Part shown: piece after piece, positions 11,985 through 24,246 of the stretch
Layout: each line of letters begins with the position of its first letter
Position numbering within the stretch: the first letter of the stretch is position 1
Source: Tanypteryx hageni
Lineage: Eukaryota; Arthropoda; Insecta; Odonata; Petaluridae
Reading direction: 5' to 3'
DNA: 64,000 nt
NCBI GenBank assembly: GCA_028673005.1
Contig: CM054112.1
Coordinates: 191,181,144 to 191,245,143 of the forward strand
The notes under the pieces: generated by a model
Told to the model about the DNA's origin: nothing
Database searches by the model: none
What the model saw: the letters and a program-made list of their open reading frames with translations, nothing else
Made by a program: the position numbers and the translations under genes

Positions 11985-12625
11985 GATGTGGCCACCACAT
12001 AAATTTCTCCATATCTGTAATATTTCTAAAAACACCAAATAGGTTACATAATAATATTTATTTTAAGAAACTGAGAGAAAATTTTAGACTACAAAGAACA
12101 GAAATAAACTCAAACCATAAGCGTCTGATATTGGAATAGCCACAAAGCTCCAACAATTAAGAAAATAAAAGGAGGGTTACTAAGACGTAACTAAGCATCA
12201 ATTATTAACAATAGTCGTCGGTAGGTGGCGTGGTGGTGGCAGCTACAAATAGAAGATATCTCTTAAACAATGCATTATATGGGAAAATGTTTCAAACAAA
12301 GGTTGTAGAAAATTAAATTTCCTACAACCTTTATTCCTGTACGTTTTTACATTTATCAAATATTAAAGAAAATATTTCAAAATAACGAATGTGACAAGAG
12401 TAAACACCCACTTCCGGTTGACCGATTTTTACCAAAAACTAATCAATTCTTGTGACTTTTATAAAAATGTTAAATATAAAAATTTTGCGTTGACCTGATT
12501 AATAGTTTTTGAGTTAGAGCACCCATGAAAAAGCTATCACATACATGCACAGACACACACACACACACACAGACATCATCGAGAAAAAGGTCAAAACATG
12601 TTCAGGGGACCTCAAAACATGTAAT
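11985..12625 (-). mobile_element. Helitron-type copy, inverted
   Basis: On the minus strand it runs from GAGGTCCCCTGAACATG to the 3' hairpin TATGTGGTGGCCACATCAG. It matches 6950-7490 nearly throughout, with an internal segment of about 170 bp (12010-12180) that is partly shared with 30940-30990. The first roughly 55 bases of the family are missing. Confidence 0.75.
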
Positions 12626-13214
12626 TAATAATAATTAGAAAAGATTTCATCCAAAGTAAAAAATAACACAAGTGAGCAGTTCCAAAGAATAAAATTATGT
12701 TCATGGCACAAAATACATAAATATAGTCATCTAAAGTAGTGTTCAAATGAATTTTCAATGTGAACTATTCTGAGAAGATCACATTAATGATTATTAATAG
12801 TAGAGCAATACGAATGTGATTATAATGTAATAATAATAAAATGCATGTATAAAGCAATATTATAAGAGGAGCGAAAAGAATTTAATATTAATAATAAAAC
12901 TCATCAAAAGTTTAAATGTATCTTGATTTTCCAGACATAATTCTTAATGAGTCTAATAGGGAAAACAGTTTTTAGAATAATCTTAAATGAATAAAGATAA
13001 AAAGTTTTTAAGATAAATAAAAACTTGCTACCAATAATAATTACGATAAATAAAAACTTCCAATTATTAGCAGAAATATCCCTTCAAAAAATGTAGGAAT
13101 GCTAGTATCAATACAATTCAACATTAAAATAAATTGACTTCTATTAAACAATGACAATAGTTTGTTTAATCTCGTTGCTATGTTGGACGCATCTATCTTC
13201 CCATGTGCATTCGA

Positions 13215-13325
13215 ATACACATTTATCGCAGCACCAATGCAAGGTTCTGGCGGCTAAGGTGACTAAATCACTCATCTTACGCTATGGTGAGGTGAGGTGG
13301 TTCGACCCCCGCAAGCAGCTTTGAA
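13215..13325 (+). repeat. tRNA-like SINE head candidate
   Basis: About 13240-13315 holds GGCGGCTAAGGTGACTAAAT, then GGTTCGACCCC, which matches the RNA polymerase III B box (GGTTCGANYCC). The cloverleaf does not close well by eye, so a tRNA-derived SINE fragment is more likely than a real tRNA gene. Confidence 0.4.
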
Positions 13326-13642
13326 TGTTTTTCAGATTAGATGGGGTCCAAAACACACACACATGTATATATAAATAAAGCGAAGTTAATATAAAAGTTG
13401 GTAATAAAAGGCTTAATCTATTGGTTGGAATGCTATATGGGACTTCCCATAAGAGGGATCTTAAATATACCTCTTTCACACTTGCAGCTTATTTTCTTTT
13501 GCAAAATTAAATTAGAAGTAATTGACGCACGATCTTCGGATAAAAACCATTTTAAAGGAAATTAAATGAAGATTCTTATTCTTATCGTCAATTTTTGTTT
13601 TCGAATCGAATTCGCTCACATTAAGCTAAAATATTCGAAAAT

Positions 13643-14165
13643 TTGTCAAAATTTTGCATTTTTATTGAAACGTTCCCTTGGCGATCAACAGCATTGTTGT
13701 TCATACAGAAAATCAAAATATTTGGTGAATCCATAATAGCTAATTTTTTTGGAATAACACATGTTGTTAACTTACAATTAGTTAAAAAATTGTATACTCT
13801 TATTGTCTTACTATTAAATATCAAAAAATATATTAAAGTGAAAACCTGTTCATCAATCTTATCTAATGTTCGTATAAGTGTCAGATTTAGCTCACTTTCT
13901 TCCAATATAGTTGAATATATTAAGTTCCAATTTTCCCGTTGAATTTCAATGGGCATTTACACTAGTAACAATAAATAAAAGACAAGGCCAAACTCTCACA
14001 AATATTTTGATTTATTTGAAAGAAGAAGTCTTCTCTCACGGTCAATTATATGTTGCAATGTCATGTGTTACTAATCGACAAAACCTCAAAATATTCTGTA
14101 AACAATCTAATAATTCATGTAAAATCAAAAATATTGTCCATAAAGAGATACTCAATAATCAGTAA
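13643..14165 (+). pseudogene. Helitron helicase (PIF1-type) C-terminal remnant
   Basis: The last 84 codons (13914-14165) read FPVEFQWAFTLVTINKRQGQ then VFSHGQLYVAMSCVTNRQNL and end in a stop. This matches the final conserved motifs of PIF1-like helicases of Helitrons (FP...AFA.TINK.QGQT and VFSHGQLYVALSRV). The upstream frame 13643-13942 has a weak match (LVKKLY..) and is out of frame, so the gene is truncated and broken. It lies directly before the 3' end of the Helitron-type family, as expected for an autonomous copy. Confidence 0.82.
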
Positions 14166-14249
14166 TCAATTTTTGTAACTTAATAAAGAATAAAGATTAA
14201 ACATTCCTAAAAATCATTTCTTCCAACCAGAACATGTGGTATTGCCCTA

Positions 14250-14335
14250 TTATTATTATGTAACCAATTTGGAATTTTTAGAAATATTACAGGTATGGAG
14301 AAAGTCATGTGGTGGCCACATCAGAGTTTTTATTT
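14250..14335 (+). mobile_element. 3' end of the Helitron-type family
   Basis: TTATTATGTAACC, then TTTTTAGAAATATTACAG and GGAGAAAGTCATGTGG, ends at the palindrome ATGTGG-TGG-CCACAT followed by CAG. The same 3' end occurs reversed at 11985-12060 and at 7460-7490. The palindrome can form a 6-bp stem, as Helitron 3' termini do. Confidence 0.72.
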
Positions 14336-15117
14336 GTTGTCAACGAAAACAATCTTCGTGACAACTGATGTAAACAATATCTGCTGTAAGTACCTAATTA
14401 ATTTAATTTTCTTTTGTGAGCACCCAACATTAGGAAAATGGATAATCTAAGACAAACAAATGAACCTAAATACGTCTATTTTTTATGTTTAGACAGCGTT
14501 TGTAAGTGAAAAGAAATGGGTAATTTACGACGAAGAAATGAAGATGAACATAAAAATTACATTACTACTATTCCCGTGAGGTAAGTTTTAAATAATTGTC
14601 AATTGTTTTATTAATTACAATTGATAAGGAAATTAGTCGGTGAATAAAAAATTCAACATTTTCTTGGCATCGCTATTGGCATTTCAGTTCGTAGACATTA
14701 TAATAAGCCATTAATATTTATCTTTTTTGACATGATTGTATAAATCATAAAGAATGCCTCTGACTCGCATGTATGCATGCATGCATGATGTGTGCATCTT
14801 TCCACTCTTGTTTTTTTTTATTAAAATAAGGCCCGGAACCGAAGAATCAGATTATAAACAGGCGGTTCAGGTTATTTTGGTTCTTGAGAGAACCGGCAGA
14901 ACCGAGAAACCAAAGAACCGATCGTCACATCCCTATTTTTTACGTTTGCTATTTAAGTCAAGTCACTTTTTCCCTGAATAAATCTTATAATCAGTAAAGT
15001 GGTCATGACAAAATAATAATTGTTAACCTTCCGATTAATTTTATATTGGAAGAGGTCGAATCATCTGTTTGATATCTACATATATCTGATCTTTGTTTAT
15101 TGCAGATCACAATTAGT

Positions 15118-15202
15118 CCGATGTCATAACATCTGTTCCAGAGGATGAATTTGACAATTTCTATGAGTCTGATGTAGAAGACAAGGGATTTCATGATTTT
15201 TA
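15118..15202 (+). pseudogene. Possible pogo-type transposase C-terminal remnant
   Basis: The + strand reads PEDEFDNFYESDVEDKGF and a stop, an acidic tail of the kind that ends pogo/Tigger transposases. A similar EDEFYGF and stop is found near 54250. The match is short and the assignment weak. Confidence 0.3.
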
Positions 15203-15379
15203 AACTGCAATGTAGATAAATACCAATCTTGAATGTTTTTAAATTTCCTTTGACCATTTTTGTAATTTTCTATAGATAGTATATTGTTATTTTTTGAAAA
15301 ATGATTGCATGTATTCAAATGAAAATTTTTAATTCTTACTTAATTATTTGTTGTTTTAAATTATAATTTTATAAATCTT

Positions 15380-15660
15380 CTAAATTAAATCTGCTAAATA
15401 AATGGTAAACAGTTGAACAGCTGATTCAAAATGGCAGTCATCTACATCAAAAAATAAGCTGAAGTTTATGGTTCGCATTTTATATCCGGTGTATAAGGCG
15501 ACCTCAAGATTGTACCAGGGACGAATCCTCCATGGAAGCAAGGAAAGCATTAAAAAAAATATAATTAAATATTTTGACAGTCCCCCATTAATTGCTTCCG
15601 TATAAAAAATCTCAGATTTTGCCACTGGATTATGCAGGATTTTTTTAAGCTTTAAAGGTC
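15380..15660. repeat. Fragment with TATAAGGCGACC-type end
   Basis: About 15470-15500 reads TTATATCCGGTGTATAAGGC, similar to TATATGCCGGTCTCTAAGAT at 11068. Both resemble termini of pogo-type non-autonomous elements. Full borders were not found. Confidence 0.35.
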
Positions 15661-15999
15661 AACTTGTAGACAGGCATATTCAGTGACTAGGAATTGGTGA
15701 CCATTGCATCAAACAAAACAAGATATACAGTAGGTAAAAGTTGAATGTTTTATAATATTTTGTACAAGATTTAAAAAGTTTCCAACAATTTTATTTCCAA
15801 TTCAAATCTAAAAATTAGTTATGGATGTTATTTTATGACTCAAATTCAAATGATAATCAGCATTTCTTGACTATCAATCCAATTAAAGAAGTGCCTAAAT
15901 TTTTTAGATGTTTTCTATATACAATACAAAACAAAAATTCTGAATAAATTAAATTTTTGAGAAATTTCAACAGAAATTTTAAAAATTATAAGTTCTAAC

Positions 16000-16296
16000 C
16001 TGACAATAACAGGCTTTTCACTGCCAGCCACAAACCCAAACCCAAGTTCAGGATGCCTCGTGAGGGTCACTACTCTAGGCTGAGGAGCTGCCTCATCATC
16101 TTCATCTTCTTCCAAAGCCTCCTCACCTTCTTCCTCCTCCTCTTGCCCCTCTTCCCCTTCTCCTCCCCCACCCCTTAACCTTCCTCCCCTTCCCTCTCCC
16201 AAGGAATCACCTTGGCCCCCTTCCTCTGTTTTGGTCCGCTTGAGCCTTACCCTTAGACGCCTTGGGTCTTCATATGTAGTGGTTTTGTTCACGTGA
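16000..16296 (-). CDS. FRMPD4-like exon 3: end of WW2, acidic linker, start of PDZ
   Basis: This exon covers residues 137-235. WW2 ends in NHVNKTTTYEDP, with Tyr 145 where many WW domains have the second Trp. A basic patch (149-160) and a Gly/Arg stretch lead into a Glu/Asp-rich run (about 183-206) that the vertebrate family member, as I know it, lacks. The PDZ domain opens at about 211 and carries the carboxylate-binding loop GFGF (222-225) followed by VAGSEKPVIV, nearly as in vertebrates. The donor is GTTAGA. Confidence 0.9.
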
Positions 16297-16538
16297 CTAT
16301 GTGCAACAAAATTGGAATAAAGGCAAGAGGCTATAACTCAGCAGAAAAATTTAATTATTATCATGAATACTGTTATGCAAAAAGGAATGAGTTAAATTTG
16401 ATTTTAATGTTTTTACCTATTAAGGTAGAAAATAGGCTAATTATTCTACAAGAAGCTAAATATGGCAATAATATGACACTTCAAGACTAACTTTGATGCA
16501 CTGATGACTGAATAATAAATTAAAAATTACAACTACAT

Positions 16539-16773
16539 CAGTGCTTATCAACCTTTTTGAAGAAGCATTTTCTGTGAACCCCCAACACATGAATAGTTCA
16601 TAAAATTTCCACTCATTATCTCATTTTTTCACATTGAAATATTAATCAAAGATGTGTGCAGGATCAACCAAGTTATAGATAAAAATAACATCATATCCTA
16701 CTCAACTCGCGGACCCTCAAAAAATAACACATGGGCCTCTAGGGGTCTAGGAACTCCCAGTTGAGAAACACTG
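16539..16773. mobile_element. hAT-type MITE with near-perfect 8-bp target duplication
   Basis: The ends are CAGTGCTTATCAACC and (reversed) CAGTGTTTCTCAACTGG. Flanks AACTACAT (16531-16538) and AACTAAAT (16774-16781) match at seven of eight bases. It is 235 bp and non-coding, and sits in the 0.8-kb intron between FRMPD4-like exons 2 and 3. Confidence 0.82.
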
Positions 16774-17067
16774 AACTAAATAATACCAAACCATTTTAAC
16801 AAATGCCACAAACATTATATGCTTTTACTCAGTCAGACATTGTTACACAACGAATTTCATTTACAACTTGGACTAACTCACAGCAATAATTTAAGACTTT
16901 TTTATTTCTTATAGAAGCAGCTTATATTTCTTTCAAAGAACCTTGGACAAAAAAGGCATCTCCAAAATGGTGAAAAAATTTAAAAATAAACTTGATAAAA
17001 TGTTTAACTCATTATGAAAACAGTATTTCAAATTTTGATCAAAATGGAACATTAGGAATAAGCTCAC

Positions 17068-17229
17068 TTTATGAAGTATGACTTTCCCTGATGGTCAATG
17101 GCTTCTTCCCAACCAAATGGCAAAGGAGTCATCCGTCCTGACCCCTTACAACTGCCTCCACTCCCCCCTCTTCTCTTCCATGGCCAGTTCTCTACCGGAG
17201 GAATCCATGATGTTACCTGAGTCATGTGA
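17068..17229 (-). CDS. FRMPD4-like exon 2: end of WW1 and first half of WW2
   Basis: This 162-base exon (residues 83-136) follows a TTAATTAG acceptor and ends at a GTGAGC donor. It completes WW1 with NHMTQVTSWIPP (second Trp at 91). A basic Gly/Ser linker follows, then WW2 starts with PLPFGW (Trp 123) and runs to YFI. The split Asn codon (AA|T) is used at both ends, so the two WW domains share the same intron position. That is what tandem duplication of a WW exon would leave. Confidence 0.85.
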
Positions 17230-18640
17230 CTAATTAAAAAAGGAAAAAGACACTATTAAGATATCATGGACGTTAACACACTAGGTGACATATGTATCTT
17301 GACAAATCCTAAGTTAAAAAATTTATTTCCTTAATTTTCATAAAAGTTGAATTAATCATTCCGTTTTTTCTCCAGAATTTACACTTAACCCTTTCCCTGG
17401 CAGAGTATTTTAATGCTTTGCGAATTAAATGCAAAGTTTACTGATACAATCACTGTAAGTTAACAATGTGAGATAGCATATAAAAATTTTTCCTACAGCC
17501 ATTCAGTAGATTGCAGAAAAACAAAAATCAGGCTCTTGAAAAATGTCAAAAGTCAACATCGTCATGTAAATAGGGTGCACTAGCAATGGCGGCAAAATAT
17601 GTCATTGCCAGGGTAAGGGTTAATACCATAAGAAAAATTTATAATCACAAATGTAGACATATGTTAGAGAATAAATCCTTATATGGAAAGGAAAACATTA
17701 AATTATACAAATGCAATGCAAACAAGTTAACACAAAATACTGGTACAAACATTATGTGTTGTACAAATTTCATGGTGAAAGTGATGCCAAAATATTTATT
17801 TAAAAAATATGGATGTATGCATGTTGGCTAATCCATGATACATGTCAATGATGGGACATGATTAGCACAATGATAGATGGCACTAATTAATTGCAGTCAA
17901 TTGATTTATTTAGTATTTAATTCTTTATGATAGTATTAATTTCTAATTTTTAGTAAAAAATGTAATCAATTTATTTACTTGTATTTCGTTTTAACCAATA
18001 TTTCATCTTATCCATTTTCATGTTAAGTGGTTTCCACTTTATTAAGTCTGGAATAAAATGAAAATGTGGACACACCAGAGAGTGCATCAAAAATAAGTTT
18101 AATATTTGAAATCTAAAGAGAGAGAAAGTATGCTAAACACTATTGGTCCCTCCATATTTGATATCTTTATGAATGTTCACAATATCCAATAAACATCATA
18201 AATAATCCAGACAGTGGTGGAATAAAATCAAAACATTTGCGAAACGAATGTTCAAGAGGGAATTACTGAATATATTAATGAAAGAACAAACAATGAGGCA
18301 AACTTCATCATACATTTGATGTTAACAAAGTCATTTTTTCCATAAATGTCATCCATATTTGAATAACACCTATATTAAGCTACATATTTTCTCGAATCAT
18401 CAATTGGTCAATTTTTTTCCAACTACATGCAGTTTTTGGCAGTGAATTCAAAAGCACTATTTTACTTCCAGTAATCTGACCCTAAAATTGCTGAATGCGC
18501 CAATTATGAGATATTCAATGGGACACCAGCAAAAAGCAGGTTATTATAAAGAGAATTTTTCAATTAATATATTCTAAGATATTTGCATTTAAAATATTAA
18601 ATAATAAACTATAGACATCTTGGTACTTTCGTATCATAGA
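17230..18640. other. AT-rich start of intron 1, nothing recognised
   Basis: Low-GC, CpG-poor intron sequence with no convincing exon, RNA gene or transposon ends. It gives way to CpG-rich sequence at about 18.65 kb. Confidence 0.6.
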
Positions 18641-19139
18641 ATCCGTTAAAAAATAATATGACAAGCCATAATTTAAGAAAAATCGGAGACAGCTTTCCAT
18701 GATCAACTTGCGCTTGCAGATATTTTGCCAGTTTTCTATTCCTTAGCATTAGGGCCCCAAAAGAAACGAGGAGTGCATAATTAAACGCTGTTCCTTAAAG
18801 CACATCCAACATTAAAAAATAAACCCGAATCATTGGCGACTAGAAAACATGTCCTTACGTATTTAATTACACGTCGACTTGGGAAAACATACAGAAGAAA
18901 TCTGTCGAAACGGAAAACCTGGCGATTATTTTCGCGAACGAAACGAGACACGCTCCGAAAAGGAAACTAAAAGCCGAAAAAATAAAATAAACCCGCGAAC
19001 TTTGACGCAACCTTTCGATTTAGAAAAAAACACGAGAAAAGGGCGGGAAAAAGGAAAAAAATCTTCCAAGGACAATTCCCCTCGAAATCGTCAACATCTT
19101 CCTACGTAATTAGGAAGCGCGCAGCTATTTCTGTTCGCG

Positions 19140-19185
19140 GGAAACGGTGAGAAACGGTGAGAAAGAGAGAGAGAGAACAAAAAAA
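19140..19185 (+). promoter_or_regulatory. GAGA tract
   Basis: GAGAAAGAGAGAGAGAGAAC follows a short duplicated GGTGAGAAAC. (GA)n tracts are binding sites for GAGA-factor and CLAMP-type proteins in insects; function here is inferred. Confidence 0.4.
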
Positions 19186-19499
19186 GACGCAACCGAGTGA
19201 TGCATTTTTCCCACGGAAACGAGATCACACAACAATTCGCTCGACTCTGTTAGCGGCGGGAGAGGAGGATGGAGTTGAAAAAAATGGAAAGTCCTCCTCC
19301 ACCCAGTACATATTACCGGAGTTAAAAGACGGGAAAGAGAAAGCTCCCCACACCCGTGCAACATCCAATCGAGGGGAAGGAAATTGCCGATCCGAGTGAG
19401 ATCTAGAGAGGAGGGAGGGAGGGAGGGAGAAAATCCGCTTTAGCAGAATGGAATTATCCCGAGAGGAACCGGTGGCGAGGAGTGGAAAGGGAGTGAAGC

Positions 19500-19565
19500 G
19501 TGGAGGAGGGGGTGGAGGAGGGGTGGAGGAAGGGGTGGAGGAGGGGGAGGAGGAGGGGGTGGCGG
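19500..19565 (+). repeat. GGAGG-rich purine tract
   Basis: Imperfect repeats of GGAGGGGGTGGAGG over about 65 bp, low complexity. Confidence 0.6.
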
Positions 19566-19705
19566 CGGCGGATGACGGACCCTCTCTCCCCTTCCCCTCC
19601 CCGCCAACTAGTTAATGTCTCCCCTCTCTATCTCCGACACCTCGACTCTTTTGACGGCCTGCGACGCCTCGTCGAAGGTTTCACATTCCGCATGGAAAGG
19701 CTCTC

Positions 19706-19735
19706 CTCAATCTCTCTCTCTCTCTCTCTCTCTCG
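19706..19735 (+). promoter_or_regulatory. (TC)n tract, GAGA type on the minus strand
   Basis: An uninterrupted run of TC dinucleotides inside the CpG-rich block. It forms a cluster with similar tracts at 21.25, 21.41, 21.54, 25.45, 25.72 and 25.92 kb. Confidence 0.45.
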
Positions 19736-21249
19736 GGACCAAAAGTGAAGAGTTAGAACGAGGCGTGTGCCAGAATCCTAGAGCTCTCGCAATCTCTCCG
19801 ACTCTCTCCTATCCTCCGCCACTTGACTCCGATAACCTCCGGACCGACGCGGTGTTTTATTTTTCCTTCGTTTCCACGTAGAGGGGAGGGGGAGAGGGCG
19901 TTCTTTCTTGAAAATCGTTCACTCCCCTCAGTAGGAGGAGGAAAGGAATAAGAACAGAAGCTCTTTTGAGGATTTCTCGGACCAGACGCGTTCTCTCAGG
20001 GCGCCTCACTCAAAAACCCGTTAAAATGGAACGTTTATTGGACGCGGAGAACCCAACTGGACGTAAACTTTTTAAGCGCCTCGGAGGTTTTTTTTGGGAA
20101 GCTGATGGTTTCGCGTTCGCGGTCCTCGTAAAAAAAAACTTTTTTCTTTACCAATGTGAGAGCGACGTAAGGCTAATAAAACCTTTCAGTCGCCGGGGAG
20201 TAATGTCTCAATTAGGGCGGAAGTAAAGCGTCACTTCCTTCATACGGGCGATCAAAACAGGAAATGCAACTCCATTACGAATTATTATTCGGCGTGGGTA
20301 TTCAATTTATTTTGTGATGAAACCACGCCCGCAGAGCCATCGAGTCTACAAGCAAGAAACTGATTAAAGCAAAATTTACTTCGGAAGATATACAGCAATG
20401 GAAGAACATTGAATGCCACTAAGTACATCGATTGGAGGGAAAAGAGAAATCGAGGTTCATTCATTTCCTGGGACAATCAGGGATCATGGCAGGAGGGTCA
20501 TGCTTATAGGTGTAAATATTTTTGTGCGTTACGCTCCCATCTGTCAACCTGGTTAATTCCAGGGTAATAGGTCGGTGCTAGTTATTTTCTTGAGATTGCA
20601 CGAATGCATGCCAACTGAGTTTATAGGGAATGCAATTTATTCTAAAACCACTTGTATAAGGTAAAAGTGAATCATACTGAAGGACAACTTCCATTTCCAC
20701 CTAATCCTGTCGATCCTGTCCCGGTAACACAAATAACGATTGGCACACTTCAATTTCATCATGGTAAATACAATGTCCATAAACACAATTCCACTACGTT
20801 CAACCAATGGGGCTCCGACCAATATATCGCTCGGAAAAACACGTCGTAACCTCCTTTCCGAGACGATGCGAAAGAATACTCGCGACGTTGACGAAAAAAC
20901 GAATCCAGAGCGACGCATCTCCTTTAAAGCGATAGAAAGGTCTTTTCAACTCCAAATAAATCCCGTCGGATTGGGCGCGGGAAAGGAAGTTTCCAAGAAT
21001 AAACACCAAACGATAACAACACTTGTGGCACGGGCGGCTTGAGTGTCGGGACATCAAAAATTCAAAGAAAAGAACAACGACAAACAACAAAGTTCCCTCC
21101 CCCGCAACAAACCATCCATCCTAGTTTCATCGCCGAATACTTCAAAATTAACCTCCGCTTAACCCCTTCCTTTTTTTTAAATAAAAAAAGAATAATAGCC
21201 TCTCGTCGGGGGAGAATAATGGAACCGAACGGCTTTTAAGAGTGGAGCT

Positions 21250-21560
21250 TTCGAGAGAGAGAGAGACGCTATCATTAGGGAGGCGGTGTCTCCCCCGCGG
21301 GAGAGACGGGAGCCCACTCATCCCCTCTATCCCAGCAACCCGCACCCACATCCTCTCCCCACCCACCACAAAACCACCGCCTCTCCCGTTTCCGGTCCCA
21401 CCCACTCCTAAGAGAGAGAGAGAGAGAGAGAAGAGGGCCTCCCAATATAGATTCGTCATCGGCGTACTCCCTCTATCCACCAAAAATTCTTCACGGCCAA
21501 ACCTCCTCTTCAAGTTCGTCTCGCTTTATTCATAAACTCAACGAGAGAGAGAGACTCTCT
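21250..21560 (+). promoter_or_regulatory. Cluster of three GAGA tracts
   Basis: (GA)n runs at about 21250-21265, 21411-21431 and 21543-21560 lie within 310 bp, with C-rich sequence between. Such spacing is typical of insect regulatory elements opened by GAGA-binding proteins; this is inference from composition only. Confidence 0.4.
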
Positions 21561-24246
21561 CCACGCACGTAGTAAGCGCGTGCATGACCGCATTACGGTA
21601 GCACAACCTTTTTTTATACAATCCCTCTACGATGAAGTGGATGCGGGTTCGGAGAAGTTGGCCACCGGCGCATCACTTGAGAGTTTATTTATGGAGGCGA
21701 GGCGAATGGAAGGCAATTCATTTGTGACTGCCACTCTAATTTTCGCTATCTTAGAAGCGTATCGCGAAACATGGCTGAGTACCTTAACTTCCCCCATTCC
21801 CTCCCCCCACGGAGTCGAGAATCTGTCGGACACGACGACATGGCGTGAAGGTTGCTTCTTTATTTGCTTTTATTTTTAATGAAGACGTTGGAGTGGGGTA
21901 AGCCCGGCAAGATTCGTCCGCGTTTCTAATCCCTTGTTTTGCTTACCTATTTCGCGGAGGAATTAAAACGGCAAAACCACCTTCGTTGGTGGATTATTAA
22001 ACGTTACTCGTTTGCAGACTTGTTAATCGAAATAATGCCCTATATACAAAATGATCAGGTCGTTGAGAGTAGCTATTGCTTATTATTATTATTAATTCAC
22101 TACGGAATAAATAAAATGCAAACTTATGTAAAAATTCCACTATGGAATTCCATATAGCGAAGGCTTCCACAATGGATTATATTTTTCACTGGCCCTATTT
22201 ACAATTTGATTTTCGTCTTTAATAATCCAGCCCGAGGGCTGAGGTAATTAAAAGAAAAAACTCAAGTCACTTTAATTTCTTTGTAAAATTTAAAGTAGCG
22301 GAGTAATTTAAGACTATAACTTGTCTCATAGATTGCACCTCAGTAATAAAAGGTTAATATAACACATTAAATGCTATGACTTTAGAAGTGGACGGTTATT
22401 ATATTCGTTTTTATGTCAGGATGCAACCACGGATGAAAAGTGCGTAATTATTCTTAGCAAAACCCATTGTTTATTTTAACCGTTCAATTATTTCAAAATC
22501 AATGAATATTGTGCCAGTAAGAATAACACAAACAGGGCAGTAATGAAATACTCATTTTAAAAAATTATGCGCGTTGGCAATATTAAATTTACTTCGCGAT
22601 AATGTCGATTTTACCGAAGGTACATCTTAACGCGAACGACTATCTTCGCATAGTAAATATTATTGCGACATAGTCCGGTAATCCGAGTTTATTCGGGTAT
22701 TCTGAAACATCGATCCAGACGTAAAAAAAAACGCGTGATATAAACCAAACCATTTCCCTTCGTTTTATAAGTAATATCTAAAAACGAACCTCCGCTCGAG
22801 AGCGTCCAGATACTTCAGGGAACTAAAATACATCGAGTGGAACTAATCTCGGACCGAAATTAATACCTAATTCAAAAGCGCCTCATAATTGCAGCGAATG
22901 CTTTCCGCCTAGACTTTAAAAAAATGTAGCCGTATCGACGAAGAATTTTTTGGGCAAATAATTTTATTCGTGTATTTTCTCGGGCGAGTTGGAAAATACG
23001 ACGTTGACGAGAGAGACCAATTAGAGAATATTGCCGTCCGTGGCGTTTTCCATATCTTAATGTGACCGAAGGCGAAATAAATATAGGTCAAAAATATTCA
23101 CGTATGACAGGTGCGCTTCTGCAGTTCAGGGCCTCGCTAGACAATCTTCCAAAGCGCTCTAATTCATTCTCGCCATCTTCCCGACAGTTGCCTAGATTTA
23201 TTCGGCCTTGATCCACGCCATCGTTTACCGACAAGTGGAAAGAAACAAACAAGGTAGAGAAATCACACCTGGAAACGAATGGGAGAGGTTTCCCTAACTC
23301 CAATACAGAATTGGGATACGGTGAATTTTTATTTTCTTTACACTCGCGCAGCAAAAAATATTGAAGGAAACGCAAGTACGATTAAGGAAATTTGCAGTGC
23401 GACGCAATATGCGGTCTTGTTCAATTCTTGGTCACCAGGATACCGCAACGACGCAACCAAAAGTGACATCGCCCAATTTGAGAGATACAATTGCATTTCG
23501 ACAGTTAATCGGTTACCATCGAGACAAAAACGGATGCCAGAAAAAAGATACGATTCGCAGGCATATTTTTGAGGCGTGACTTACAAGGAAGCACGTTTTA
23601 TTACATTTTCCGCTGCGTTTGCACCAATGACACTCCCCTTCGGGATGAGGCGCCCCGCAATTTAAAATAACAATGGGCTAAGTCATCATTTTTCGAAGAA
23701 TGCGAGACGCGGCTTCGGTATTTCTCGCGAGGATTTCTCTCCTTTTACGACACCTGTCAGAAAAGACGAACTTTTTCGACGCGAAAGCACAAAATAGATC
23801 CGGGAGCAAAAAGACGTCAGCCCGTCCGAAACTCGCAGAAACGCTCCAGAAATAAAGCGAATCAATTCAACTTTTAACGATTTTAAAGCAAAGCTCTTTT
23901 CGAGGTTTTTTTTCCGACCGAGTCCGCACCAGAATTTTCGTAGAGGGGGAGGCGGAAGTCCTGCACGACCTCGACCACCCCCCTCCTCCCCCACTCGCCC
24001 TCCCCGCCGAATCCTTCCCAACAGCCCTGAGGCGGCACTCGTGAGAGACCCAGTTTTGCGTCATCGTAACTGCTCCTCAAACAATCGTTCCCTCTGAAGC
24101 GCAGTCATCCCCCCCCCCTTCGGGAGGCTTCTCTTCAAAAAACCCTTGCGCGGAGCGGAGGCCCACTTCGTCATCGCTGAGAACGGCTGACATCATCGAG
24201 GGCCTCGGGATGGGTATTTAGGGAGCTGGCGGGGGGAGAGGAGGGT

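Larger units (their letters stand above)
11142..14935. mobile_element. hAT-like element, 3.8 kb, with nested Helitron-type pieces
   Basis: The left end reads AAAGGGATGGGTTGGTTCC and the right end, reversed, TAGGGATGTGACGATCGG. Both are followed inward by CGGTTCT/TCTCGGTT-rich sequence. The flanks 11134-11141 and 14936-14943 are the same octamer TTTTTTAC. The octamer is of low complexity, but with the inverted ends it supports a single hAT-like insertion. No transposase was recognised; most of the interior is later Helitron-type material. Confidence 0.62.

Noticed and set aside
13621..13956. 111-codon minus-strand ORF
   Set aside because: Antisense to the degenerate Helitron helicase region on the + strand; no domain of its own.
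11060..15640. A single older transposon bracketing the 3.8-kb hAT-like element
   Set aside because: The TATATGCCGGTCTCTAAG-type end at 11068 and the similar one at 15475 point in the same direction, so they are not an inverted pair; a common element could not be shown.
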